NCBI GenBank assembly: GCA_024734495.1
Contig: JALMQS010000187.1
Coordinates: 8,696,769-8,760,768 of the forward strand
DNA from: Forficula auricularia
Lineage: Eukaryota; Arthropoda; Insecta; Dermaptera; Forficulidae
Direction of reading: 5' to 3'
Length of the DNA stretch: 64,000 nt
Shown piece after piece: positions 1 through 8,982 of the stretch; the first letter of the stretch is position 1, and each line of letters begins with the position of its first letter. Both the position numbers and the translations under genes were made by a program. Under the pieces are notes generated by a model. That model ran no database searches and was not told the DNA's origin. It saw nothing but the letters and a program-made list of their open reading frames with translations.

Positions 1-1030
1 AAGATTAGACATATTTTACTTAGGGCGGGGCGGCATGGAAAAATTTTAATCGAAAAAAGGCGCCGCGACTCGGAAATATTTGGGAACCCCTGGCTTAGGT
101 GTCTAAACATAGAATCACTAGACCGCGAAATTTTACAAATGAAGATTTAAATCTTTGAGTGAAATAATACATATTGTATGTCTGAAAGGTTCAAATTACA
201 GGGTAGTAAATTGGCCCAGATTACTCATTTTTAACTCGGGTTCGATTCCCGAGGGGTAAAAAAACAACCATTCTGATATAATTAAAAATAATCGATTTCA
301 TTTCAGATCTAATAGATGATAACCTCTTGTGATTTTCTTAGAGATTCGATTTTCCCCCGGAAGTTCTAAAGCTAGAAAGCGCAAATTCTAACAATTCTTT
401 GATTTTGATACCAGAATCAACTTATTTCTATGACCTTCTGTTCTCGTGTTAGTGTAATTATTATTTATTTAAACAAAAAGACGAACCTCTTTCAAATGAA
501 TACAATAAACAAATTACTAAATTAAGAGCTTGCTGAAGGTAACGATCAACAGCCTTTTACACCATGTTTTGGGAATTCAGTCCCCAAAACAAAAATGCTC
601 TATTATCCAGGAGACAAACTATCTTATCGATAAGCTAAAACAAGGGTCAAATGAATTTCATATATGTATTATGCTCTTCACTAATTAGAAAGCTGCCTAC
701 GTTATTTTGTAAGTAATACTCAAAAACAATTAATCCTTTGGGTGATTTATTTTTTATATAGTACTCAAAATGGAAAATTTCACGAAGAGAAACAACAAAA
801 AATCAAACAAAATGATCGAATAGATAGAAATTTCAAATAATATAAAAACAAAGTTCAGAAAAAGTTTGCTGTATTTATTACATTATTAAATCACAGCAAA
901 AGTTTTTATTTTCACAATCTGGAACAATTTCAGCAATAATTTCACGAATCAGAGCATATTTCCGGTTCGCCCAGGCCTAATCTGAGCTCTGATATTTTAG
1001 ATGAAAAGCGAATATGTCTTACTTAAAATA
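1..1030. other. AT-rich repeat-bearing DNA with a degenerate tRNA-like segment
   Basis: No gene is visible. Around 205-260 a tRNA-like T arm (TCGGG, loop TTCGATT, CCCGA) follows a GGCCCAGATTAC-like segment. The order and the downstream CTGATAT..AATAAT text resemble the two tRNA-like repeats at 7597 and 7940, so this is probably an old copy of that family. The rest is low-complexity AT-rich sequence with short ORFs only. Confidence 0.4.
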
Positions 1031-1039
1031 ATTTTATTT

Positions 1040-1390
1040 ATTATAATTTCGATTATTTGGTCATAAGAATTGGAGATTTACGTTATTTCGTCATTGATCA
1101 TATCTTCAGAACTTCGCCAAATTAATATGGTACCACCCATAAGGTACTGTCTTTCCAATAAAAAAAGAATTATTAAAATCTGTTCATAAACAAAGAAGTT
1201 ATGCCTGAACAAACATATCAAAAAAGGTCCAATACCAATGAAAAAATAAACGGGACCAATCGGAAGCTAGACTGAACCCAATGCAAAAAATATTTTCAAA
1301 ATCGGTTCACAATTGGCGGAGATATGAGGTAACATAAAGACAAAAAAAAATTTAGTCGAATAGAGAACCTCCTCCTTTTTTGAAGTCGGT
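1040..1390 (-). repeat. Composite CCGACTTC element, outer half only (copy C1)
   Basis: On the minus strand this begins with the family's terminal motif CCGACTTCAAAAAAGGAGG (ending at 1390) and runs through the GAGGTAACATA, GGAAGCTAGACT and AAATTAATATGG landmarks that recur at 40.5, 49.3, 54.3, 55.9 and 59.9 kb. The inner foldback half found in the full copies is absent, so this is a truncated or solo outer part. The small ORF at 1296-1487 is a shadow of the repeat. Confidence 0.7.
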
Positions 1391-2200
1391 AGTTATAATT
1401 ATCATTCTTGTTTGAACTTTGGACAACCTCATCAAAATTCATTAAATTGTATGATATATTCCGTATTCCAAATTTCCAGAAGTTCATTTTGTGTTAAATA
1501 ATTAAGTTTTTCTAATAGCGCGAGAACGAATTCTACATCTTATTGACATTTTTTATCTCATTAAAAAAGATCAGAAGTACTCGTTTTTTTAGCTTGGTAG
1601 CCAGCCCTTTGTAATCCGCTTGTAATGAATCGCCTTGGACGGTTTGAGTTGATCAGCGCTCTGGTCGGTAATAGGGTTGAGTGTTTGTCCGTTCTTTATT
1701 TGAATAGAATAGAAGTGGGCTGTGCCATGGAGGATTAGGAGCCGGGTGAAGAGGGCAGGTGGTGTTTGGAGCTCGTGCCCGGCTGGCCACCTGCCCTCCA
1801 CAGACACCTGCGCCAAGGGCGGGCAGCACCCGCACCCAGCATCCCACGTTCTTTCCATTCACAAGGCGAATCCTATTCTTTGGCGACGATGTTTTGACAA
1901 AGCACTTGGCAAAGATTCCTAATAGATATATCAAACCGAAAAAAAGGAGAAGATTATCTCAAAATTTATTTGACAAATAACAATCCTAATAAAACATTAC
2001 AAAAGGAAATAATTTTGTAGAAAAAATTGATTTATGGGTTAGAATTAGTATGCAATAAACACAATTTGAATAAGTAAAAACTTATATACCTAACAACAGA
2101 AAGCCATAAAGTACATACAAGGGTTCTTTAAAAATAAATATTTGTTATTTGTAATCTCAATGTTGTTATTGTGAGAGTGGTGTCGTGGTATGGATATATA
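1391..2200. other. Unassigned stretch with a GC-rich island and hairpin
   Basis: AT-rich flanks surround a markedly GC-richer block at about 1710-1850. Inside it a perfect 12-bp inverted repeat (GAGGGCAGGTGG at 1751-1762 and its complement at 1787-1798) encloses a 24-nt loop. Overlapping ORFs of 66-93 codons on both strands span the block, but none resembles a known protein and all end in repeat-like flanks. I see no promoter or splice structure that would make any of them a gene. Confidence 0.4.
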
Positions 2201-2210
2201 AATATATACC

Positions 2211-2234
2211 TATATATATATATATATATATATA
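2211..2234. repeat. (TA)n microsatellite
   Basis: An uninterrupted run of TA dinucleotides just upstream of the hammerhead-bearing repeat at 2281-2447. Confidence 0.9.
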
Positions 2235-2280
2235 AAAAGAAAAAAATTATTGAAGGGGACAATAAAAGAGGGTGTCTTCT

Positions 2281-2447
2281 GCTGGAATTATAAATTTTAT
2301 TTATAACGAGACTAGTTTCGAGGGCTTTGCCCTCTTCATCAGTCTATTACAATTGATTCACAGGAATTAATGTATGATTACTCTATTCCTTCATTATTCA
2401 TACATCCTGTGAATCAGTAGAACCAACACCGAACTCCTTAAAAGTTA
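2281..2447 (-). mobile_element. Hammerhead-bearing Penelope-like repeat fragment with tail
   Basis: This repeat contains an intact hammerhead core (separate entry), a short inverted repeat (GATTCACAGGA at 2355-2365 against TCCTGTGAATC at 2405-2415), and then a tail at 2416-2447. The tail reads AGAACCAACACC...CCTTAAAA, matching the AGAACCGACACC...CCTTAAAA tail shared by the foldbacks at 30.8, 37.6, 46.8 and 47.3 kb. Hammerheads in terminal repeats, palindromic arrangement and a short terminal tail are known features of Penelope-like retroelements. No reverse transcriptase or GIY-YIG coding sequence is present, so the copy is non-autonomous or a terminal-repeat remnant. Confidence 0.6.
2301..2352 (-). 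ncRNA. Hammerhead ribozyme, intact core (H1)
   Basis: Read on the minus strand, the conserved core CTGATGA (complement of 2336-2342) is followed by stem II GAGGGC/GCCCTC closed by a 3-nt loop (2320-2334) and then GAAAC (complement of 2315-2319). A GTC cleavage triplet (complement of 2310-2312) follows, so cleavage is predicted between 2310 and 2309. Stem III is only the self-complementary ACTAGT, as in minimal hammerheads thought to act as dimers. Stem I pairs TTGTAATAGA with TCGTTATAA as 2 bp, a small internal loop and 6 bp. All core positions match the CUGANGA...GAAA consensus. Confidence 0.82.
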
Positions 2448-2540
2448 TTTTTTCCTTTATTGAAAATTTTACCATATAAAGGGAGAAATTCTCCCGAAAC
2501 GTTTGGTTGAAAATATTCTAGATTTTTTAATATATTATAT

Positions 2541-2660
2541 ATAATATGTTGCAGTAAAGACCCGTTTTTAGTAAGAATGGGTTCTGACTAGTTAAGACGC
2601 GTTTCACTGAATACCTTTGTGGCAACTAGAATTTACTGATGATTTATCGTGAAAGATTAA
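2541..2660 (+). repeat. Solo arm of long-TIR foldback family E
   Basis: GTTGCAGTAAAGACCCG, then TAGTAAGAATGG, ACGCGTTTCACTGAATACC and CAACTAGAATTTACTGATG, closely match both arms of the foldback at 55685-56905. Only one arm is present here. Confidence 0.65.
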
Positions 2661-2989
2661 CTAAAAGATGTTTAGGCAAAAGTATTTGATTTAATGAAGT
2701 CCAATTGAATAGTCTCTCTCTATATAAGGAGTATCGTTTTGGTCCGAGTGCAAAAGCCATTCCTAGAATAATAGAAATTAAGAAATTAATCTCTAATAGT
2801 CTGAAACAGGTTCGAACTTGTATTTGTCTTAGCTCTTAAGAAAGAGAGATGATATATATATATTCGTGCTGGTTGTAGTTATTTTCATCCATCAGATTCT
2901 AATGAAAGAATCGTCACCATCAAATAATAAAAAAGTCAAGACTCGGTACACTAGAGCTGCCCTGGTAATGATTAATAAACTTAAATATA

Positions 2990-3250
2990 AATTGATAGAG
3001 ATTTTCTTTAGGAGACGGACTGGTATAAATATGTAATTGGATGTTGATGAAAGCAGTCCACGGTGGTTGTAAAAAATAAGACTATAGAGGTTTTATTATT
3101 TTACATTTATTTGTTAAAACCGACGTTTCGGAGATTTATTCTCTCCTTCTTCAGGGTAACAAAAAGTCAATGAAAGTAGTTCAAAAAATAGTTACTTTCT
3201 GTCTCCTTTGACAATGCCAAAAGAAACATTATAAAAATTCTTTTTCATTT
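2990..3250 (-). mobile_element. Hammerhead-bearing repeat, subtype shared with 16.1 kb
   Basis: The upstream segment TTTCTTTAGGAGACGGACTG corresponds to TTTCTTTGGAGGCGGACTG near 16090, and both are followed by a hammerhead-type sequence. A short inverted repeat (TCAATGAAAGTA / TACTTTCTGTCTCCTTTGA, about 3168-3212) lies beside the ribozyme. It is interpreted as the terminal repeat of a Penelope-like element; no coding sequence is visible. Confidence 0.5.
3111..3162 (-). ncRNA. Hammerhead ribozyme, intact core (H2)
   Basis: The minus strand carries CTGAAGA (complement of 3148-3154), which fits CUGANGA. Stem II is GGAGA/TCTCC (3130-3134 with 3142-3146), then GAAAC (complement of 3125-3129) and a GTC cleavage triplet (complement of 3122-3124). 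Stem I pairs TTGTTACC with GGTTTTAACAA as 3 bp, a 3-nt bulge and 5 bp. Stem III is the self-complementary ACGT, again the minimal type. Confidence 0.82.
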
Positions 3251-3689
3251 CGAATAGAAAACAGTAAAAAGCAAATATAAATTGTTCATTTATGGCTATA
3301 ACATCCTCTTAAAATCTCAATAGAATAATTCAAAAAATAGTTTCTGCCTTTTGAACCAGATATTGCAAAACCTAATTAGTATGTTACTATGTATTGAAAG
3401 AACTTTTTGACTTTCCGTTCTTGAGTTATTGTGGGTATCGGAATTCAGACACACAAAGAGAAAAAAATCATAGTTGAAAAATATTTTTCTCCGCGTTTCA
3501 GACATTTTAAAGCACAATAAGAAAATATTTATTTTTATGCGTGATTTAACATTTAATTTGCATTATGCCTTCTACGAGCGTGTTAGTCAGTTTTCAACTA
3601 TGAAAAGAATTGAAACATCACCAGAAGAAGCTGAAGTGAATATAGATTATACATTTGTTTTTTAAATAAAATAATTTTTAATTATTTCT

Positions 3690-3735
3690 AGAGACTAAGT
3701 GTCGAAGGCATTGCTTCATCATCAGTCTATCACAA
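3690..3735 (-). ncRNA. Degenerate hammerhead (H3), left arm
   Basis: The minus strand has CTGATGA (complement of 3719-3725), a GAAG/CTTC stem II and a TAGTC cleavage region. The essential GAAA reads GACA, a core substitution expected to abolish cleavage. Confidence 0.6.
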
Positions 3736-3917
3736 ATATTCAAATTAGTTACAAATTAAGATTTATACATAGAAAATTTTGAAAATATAATGTCGTTTTC
3801 ATGCTTCTTCTTGGGAGATTAGACAAACTCCCAGAAGAAACATGAAGAAAAAGACATTATATATTTTTCAAAATTTTCTATGTATAAATCTTAATTTGTA
3901 ACTAATTTGAAATATTT

Positions 3918-3962
3918 GTGATAGACGATGATGAAGGCAATGCTCGAAACTATAGTCTCTAG
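3918..3962 (+). ncRNA. Degenerate hammerhead (H4), right arm
   Basis: Inverted partner of H3. GAAAC (3946-3950) and the GTC triplet (3955-3957) are intact, but CTGATGA has lost its U and reads CGATGA (3926-3931). The two arms are therefore damaged at different core positions. Confidence 0.6.
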
Positions 3963-4099
3963 AAATAATTAAAAATTATTTTATTTAAAAACAGAAGACT
4001 CTTCATTTTATTTTATTTTTAACCTAAAATAAAAACAATTCTGTTACCATCGACAGTGAAATCTTTATTCAACTAATATAATAGATTATACACTCTGTT

Positions 4100-4268
4100 C
4101 AAATATCAATTGATAAAAAATCCAATTTTAAATTTGAAAAAAATAACGATAAATAAATAAATAAATTTTGCAAAATGGAGCGAAGAATAAAAAAAATTAA
4201 AAAAAAATAAGGTCTATTTTTTGGACAGCATCCTCTGGTTGAAAAGACACCGCCCGCCACTCCAGCAT
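4100..4268 (-). repeat. Family F repeat, terminal part
   Basis: On the minus strand the segment starts GAGTGGCGGGCGGTGTC and continues with CTTTTCAACC and ATGCTGTCC, matching the ends at 49107 (GTGGTGGGCGGTAAC) and 61665. The GTGG..GGCGG end resembles hAT-type termini, but no target duplication could be paired. Confidence 0.5.
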
Positions 4269-4425
4269 TCGGAAAAGCTCTCACTTTTTGCTCAATTTTA
4301 TTATTTTATTTAATTGGTCAACTTGTGCTTTTATACGCTGACAATGAAAGCTCCCTGTATTTTTAAGGGCTATACCAGGCCCATTTTTGGAAGGTATAGA
4401 TTAAAAGAAACTTAACTTAACTTAA

Positions 4426-4692
4426 TACTATCATGGCAGGTGCTCTGATGAGATAAAATCAATAGTTCCCCCCAAAGCATGCTTTGCGCGTAGCACGCGT
4501 TTTGCCGACTCCCAACATTCTTTCGCGGTCAAATTGGAAAAGTGCCGGACCACTTCATTCGCCAATACGTATATCCCCATGACTTCAAGGAACTGGAACT
4601 CTCTCCCAGCCTCCATCTTTCCCAGCACTTATAACCTTCAAACTTTCAAAACCCGAGTGCATAAACACCTACGTCTCCACCCTCTCACTTAA
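4426..4692 (+). pseudogene. 5'-truncated Jockey/CR1-clade LINE, ORF2 C-terminus (L1)
   Basis: An open frame of 89 codons ending in TAA (4690-4692) encodes the extreme C-terminus of a non-LTR reverse transcriptase. Visible motifs are YYHG, ARSTRF, RNWNSLPA, FPSTYNLQTFK and a terminal RVHKHLR, typical of Jockey/CR1-type ORF2 ends. It matches the fragment at 50846-51310 residue for residue in these blocks. The polymerase domain and all upstream sequence are missing, the usual result of incomplete target-primed reverse transcription. The 3' UTR runs to an A-rich tail near 4796 and differs from that of the 51-kb copy, so it belongs to another subfamily. Confidence 0.85.
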
Positions 4693-4800
4693 TCAACTTT
4701 CCATTCTCTTCGGTAATGCAAGGGTCTTTCGAGATCCATAGGGGCTGCTTCTTTACTGGTGCGCCCCTTCTTGCATTCGATTGCATTAAAAAAATCTAAG
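4693..4800 (+). repeat. LINE L1 3' UTR and A-tail
   Basis: About 95 bp follow the stop codon, with TTGCATTCGATTGCATT just before a short A-run. It lacks the CACC/GGTG hairpin block found in the L2 3' UTR. Confidence 0.6.
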
Positions 4801-4851
4801 TACCTAAACTATTTTAAAATTTTAAATCGAAGGCCTCCAAATTTGGATTCC

Positions 4852-5133
4852 CTTTTTTTTTAATGATATTGATGTAAGAAGGAGATACACCAGAAGGTGC
4901 ATCCCTTAAAGGCATGTATGGGATGGTCCCTCCATCGTGAAAAGAACAGAGTAGAAGGAAAGAAGCTGGGATCACAAACCAAATCTCAGAAAGTTAAATA
5001 CAATCCAATTTACTAAGTTTTTTTAAGGGCTTCAAGCAGTGATAAATTCTCCGTGCGATAAATTAGGTTAAATTTATATCCCATTAATTTTTTTCCAGAC
5101 CCTTACAGAAAAAATGTCTATTCCTGGCTAAAT
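4852..5133 (-). mobile_element. tRNA-derived SINE, family A (S1), 5'-truncated
   Basis: Read on the minus strand, the copy starts inside the tRNA-like T arm (CCTGGC), continues through GACATTTTTTCTGTAAG and the body shared with 28416 and 57735, and ends ATCAATATCATTA plus an A-tail (T-run 4852-4861 on the plus strand). The last 90 bp resemble the 3' UTR of LINE L2. It sits 50 bp from the tail of LINE L1, in opposite orientation. Confidence 0.75.
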
Positions 5134-6040
5134 TTGAATTCTTGAGGACAATGCAATATTTTTCAATTAATATATATTATTATTGTATTTCAGTTTTACA
5201 TAATATACCGAGCAATTTTTTTAATTAATTAATTTATATTTAATTATAATCTACAAGGAAAAACTCAAACGAATGGCATGTCCAATTGAGCTTCAGGCGG
5301 TCGCCCGGTTCGCCTGTAGCTTAGGCAGCCCTTTAACTTCGAAAGGGATTTCTTAAATCATTCATTTAATAAAATATGCAAGCATTCTACTTTTTCCTAT
5401 TTTCTTGTTTCCTGTTCTGGTTGTTTACAAAATAAATAAAATAGTGTCTGCACACATACACGATTTCATGAATTAGTTTTAATTTTATTAGCTTAAATGA
5501 TTTATAGTCACGAAAGTAGCAGAGCTTTTGATGTCTAAGAGCAAATCAATGAAGACGTCCTCAGTCAAAAACTTAAATTAAGATTTTCGGGTCATATTAA
5601 AAACTTTCATTTAATAAATTTCGCCAAATAAGATTAATTTGGTTAATTTTTAAATAAATAAAAAAAAAATAATTAAAAAATAAAATTACTTATATTGAAA
5701 ATTAATATTGTGAATTGTGTAGATTTGTGTCGGTCACAATTATATATATAGGTATATAATGAAAATAAAACAAAGCAAAATTTGGAAATCAGATCAAATT
5801 GAATGTTGATGTTTTTATTCATTTGATTAAAATGTCACTTTTGAGGATTCAGATCATTCTGTATTATAACTTCAAATTAAAAGTTTTAACAAAAAAGTGG
5901 TGTGAATGCCAACAAAATTTCCTAAGAAATGAGACAGGAATAAGGTTTCTAGGATAAACCATTTATTTATTTTATGAAGAAAAAACTGTGATTTTTTCCA
6001 AAAATTTGTATGTGGCACAATAAGGTCAAACCGGAATAAA
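5134..6040. other. AT-rich stretch, nothing recognised
   Basis: Low-complexity AT-rich sequence with A- and T-runs. The 61-codon minus-strand ORF at 5872-6057 is Phe/Leu-rich and looks incidental. I see no gene, RNA or defined element. Confidence 0.5.
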
Positions 6041-7530
6041 AAAATATTTAAATCCAAAATCCTGAATAAAAAAAACTAAAAAAAAAAAAAAATTGGCATT
6101 TTATTCATAAAGTAGTTATTAATTTATTTTGATTAGATAATGTAAAATTTTTAAGCAATTTTAATTTCATATAGCGTTATTTAAATAATTCTCAATTTTA
6201 AAAACTAAAGATAGTAATTTTATACACATTTTGATTTTCAATATTAAATATATTCAAGAAAATAACGGAGTTATACAATTATTAATAATAGCCAGTATTT
6301 GTGGAGTGTAATTTTTTAAAGGAGATAAAATTTTTGGACGTATTTATATTAACTCTACTATTTTTAAAATAACGTAAGGAACTTCGTTCCTAACGGGGGT
6401 CCCCCGATCGCACACGTTTTTTTTACAAGATTTGGTTTTTCTTAGAGAAAGTGGTGTAGGTTTTATTTGAAACATAATATTAAATGTGTGTAGTTCACTG
6501 TGAAACTACACACCATTTACTTTATTAATTTACAAGATTTAGTTTTCAGGGGAGCCAAAATTTATTTTGAAAAATAAAAGTAGAATTTTTTTAAAATAAA
6601 AATGTTGTTAAAAAAATAATATTAAATAAAATTTCAAACGATATATTATAATATACATACATATTCTCGTGAATTTACATTTATATTTAGTTCCAGCTAG
6701 ACGTTTTCGGAGAGATGAATCCCCTCTGGGTAAGTCTCTGATATATTTTAATAGTTTAAGTATTGATGCGAAGGTTTATTTTAATATATATATCGTATAT
6801 AAAAAAAACGAAAGAAAAGGTCTCCCAAAAAAATTACAAATTTTTGGGGAAGGGAAAGTGAACACATTTCAATTGGAATAATAAAATAATAGGAGGGTGA
6901 ATTCAAGTTAAATGACGAGGGGGTTAATTGAGCAGCTGGTCTACAATTCTCATTCACTCGGAGATCATTATCAACAAGTCCTTTAATTTGATTCCAAGAG
7001 TGATATGAGCGTGCCCAGTTTTCCAGTTTGAGGTATTCTGAACAGCTTCTACCATCTCATTCACATTCAAGCAATTGAGATAATTTCACTAGAAAATGGA
7101 TGTTCAGCGTTTAGATCTTACAGTGTGTCCCACTGGGATTTTCAAATGTAATTCCCGATTAATTCGGTCCCCTACCTTTTGTTAATCACCGAAGCGGCAA
7201 AGATTTTCTGTATCACACTCAGGTCCTTCTCTATCTCCTGATAAAGTGGCTATATTGGTGGAATATTTGATTAGATGGCATACCCTTGCATGAATATGTA
7301 CAAACTTCAATTAATAATTGATCTAACTTGGCCAAGACGAGTCTTTCAACACTTTTCAAGAATCTGCATTTGAATCTCTGTCTATTCTTTCCTGTATTAT
7401 TTACGTAAAACCAACTGCAAAGTCCGCTTTCGGCGGGCATCTTACTGGTCAGGAGCTGCGCCTCGTATACTCCTTGGTGGGTTTTAGAATAATAATTTAA
7501 ATTTCCTAAATTTAATAAATTTTAATGTAT
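6041..7530. other. AT-rich repeat debris
   Basis: About 6050-6400 resembles the sequence around 62930-63036 and 63450-63500 (shared CCAAAATCCTGAATAAAA, and GGAGATAAA..TTTTTGG.CG.ATTTATA), so both are copies of one old repeat. A strong hairpin lies at 6483-6520 (TGTGTGTAGTT / AACTACACACC). AGATGAATCCCCTCTGG at 6713-6729 is shared with the tRNA-like repeats at 7.6 and 7.9 kb. No gene is seen; the 69-70-codon ORFs are not recognised. Confidence 0.4.
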
Positions 7531-7537
7531 AATTAAA

Positions 7538-7824
7538 GTTTTGAGCATCTTTTTTTTTGAAAATAGTTGGAAGTTTTTTAAGAGAGGTTTTTGTCTCGAG
7601 GGTATGAGCTGACTGCCCGGATAGCATGTTAGTTCTCAGGTTCGACTCCTGAGGGGATGAATCCCCTCTGATATCGCAATTTAATAATATTTCTACTAAA
7701 ATCTTAGAATTTGACCGAAAAAGATTATTTTTCTTTTAAAATACATCTTGGTTAATCTGAACCCGAGCTGATTTTTTGAAAAAACTTCCAACTATTTTCA
7801 AAAAAAAGATGATCAAAACTTTAA
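7538..7824. repeat. Inverted repeat enclosing a tRNA-like repeat
   Basis: A 46-bp arm at 7538-7584 (containing GAAAATAGTTGGAAGTTTTT) is repeated in inverse at 7775-7824. The space between is almost exactly filled by the first tRNA-like repeat copy, giving a foldback with a SINE-like cargo. Confidence 0.75.
7597..7731 (+). repeat. tRNA-like (SINE-like) repeat, copy 1
   Basis: GACTGCCCGGATAGCATG resembles a tRNA 5' half. It is followed by a well-formed T arm (TCAGG, loop TTCGACT, CCTGA at 7636-7652) carrying the pol III B-box core GGTTCGACTCC. The anticodon region is shortened, so it is not a functional tRNA. About 80 bp of body follow, shared with copy 2. Confidence 0.6.
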
Positions 7825-7939
7825 TAAGAGGACTTGTATGAAAAAGTTTTTTTCATTTTAAGCTTAATTTTTTAATTTCCGTTATAGAAGAATGGACTAA
7901 AAAATTTCTGTTCTTATATCATATATTGCGATTCAGACA

Positions 7940-8073
7940 GAGGGTGTGAGCTGACTGCCCGGATAGCATGTTAGTTCTCAGGTTCGACTCCTGAGGGGAT
8001 GAATCCCCTCTGGTATCGCAATTTAATAATATTTCTACTAAAATCTTAGAATTTGTCCGAAAAAGATTAATTG
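7940..8073 (+). repeat. tRNA-like (SINE-like) repeat, copy 2
   Basis: Nearly identical to the copy at 7597 over about 130 bp in the same orientation, about 340 bp downstream. The two copies diverge completely outside this segment, so it is a dispersed-type repeat or a local duplication of just that unit. Confidence 0.6.
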
Positions 8074-8525
8074 AATTCTTTCTCTTTTAATAAATTTTAT
8101 TTGTCATGAACTTTAGTGGGTTTTAAAATTAAAAAATCTCATCGGTGTCGTCGCGCAAGCCGGTTATAATATAAGCATAGATATATAGGTGTAAATAGAT
8201 AATAAAATATATAAGATACTTTAGAATAATTAATTTTTAGTAATTTATATTCATAAGATTAATTTTTTTCTTCTTTAAATAATCAAAAGATTATTAATTT
8301 TTTACTTGTTATTCCCGTTAGCGAAAGTCTGAGCATCGTCCAAGCCCCTAATAGTATTTAATTCACTGAAAAATTTCTCACTGTGTTTAAAAATATCTGG
8401 AACATGGGGGAAAATTATTCTGAACATTTTATTCTCTTTATGTGGCTGAATTCCAATTTAATAACTCAAAAAAGAAAAAGGTCTGCAAATTCAGGTGGGG
8501 TGTAAAATTGTTTTTATTTCAAATT
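8074..8525. other. AT-rich stretch, minor repeat similarity
   Basis: TTATTTGTCATGA...AGTGGGTTTTAAAATTAAA (8097-8133) matches one unit of the tandem block at 42376-42520, inside repeat R copy 4. Nothing else is recognised. Confidence 0.4.
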
Positions 8526-8977
8526 CAGTAGAACCTAGTTTATCCTGACTAGCTGGGACCAAAGGCAAACCGGATAATCGAAAATCCGGATAATCCGGAT
8601 ATATGAGTAATAAAAACAAAACAAATCCTCAAATAAGCGAATTTGAATTTATTACGATAAAATACTTTGCAAGTTAAATAAAAGCTTGTAAATAAAACAT
8701 GTTTATATCAAAATTTCATAGAATTGTTTAAAAAAATACATACGTTAAAAAAAATAAAATAACTTTTCACATCATTTCATTTGAAAGAATTGGTCAACTG
8801 TATTTGTTTTAAGCACGTGTGCCGTTTGAATGAAGCGAAAGCGAATTTTTGGTGAAATTATAATTACATTCTTGCTATCAGAGTTAAAAATTATTATCTA
8901 TGAGAACATTTATTAAAATAAAAATGTCTACAAATCCGGTCCGGATAAATGAGGGCCTAATAGAGGAGGTTTTACTG
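8526..8977. mobile_element. pogo/Tigger-like MITE
   Basis: The ends CAGTAGAACCT (8526) and, in complement, CAGTAAAACCTCC (ending 8977) form an imperfect terminal inverted repeat of the CAGTARAACCT type seen in pogo-superfamily elements. TTATCC text recurs inside both ends. The interior is AT-rich and non-coding. A TA target duplication is not evident, so the exact ends may have mutated. Confidence 0.5.
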
Positions 8978-8982
8978 TACTG

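Larger units (their letters stand above)
3664..4000. mobile_element. Large palindrome carrying two decayed hammerheads
   Basis: Arms of about 150 bp (3664-3815 and 3845-3995) are near-perfect inverted copies around a short loop that is itself a hairpin (CTTCTTCTTGGGAG...CTCCCAGAAGAA). Each arm contains a hammerhead-like sequence near its outer end. This is the expected layout of inverted Penelope-type terminal repeats without a coding region. Confidence 0.6.

Noticed and set aside
3317..3665. Small ORFs on both strands near the hammerheads as element-encoded proteins
   Set aside because: Neither resembles a reverse transcriptase or GIY-YIG endonuclease and both are short and AT-driven.
7597..7731. 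Possible tRNA gene
   Set aside because: The T arm is fine but the anticodon arm is missing and the same truncated form is repeated at 7940, so it is a repeat.
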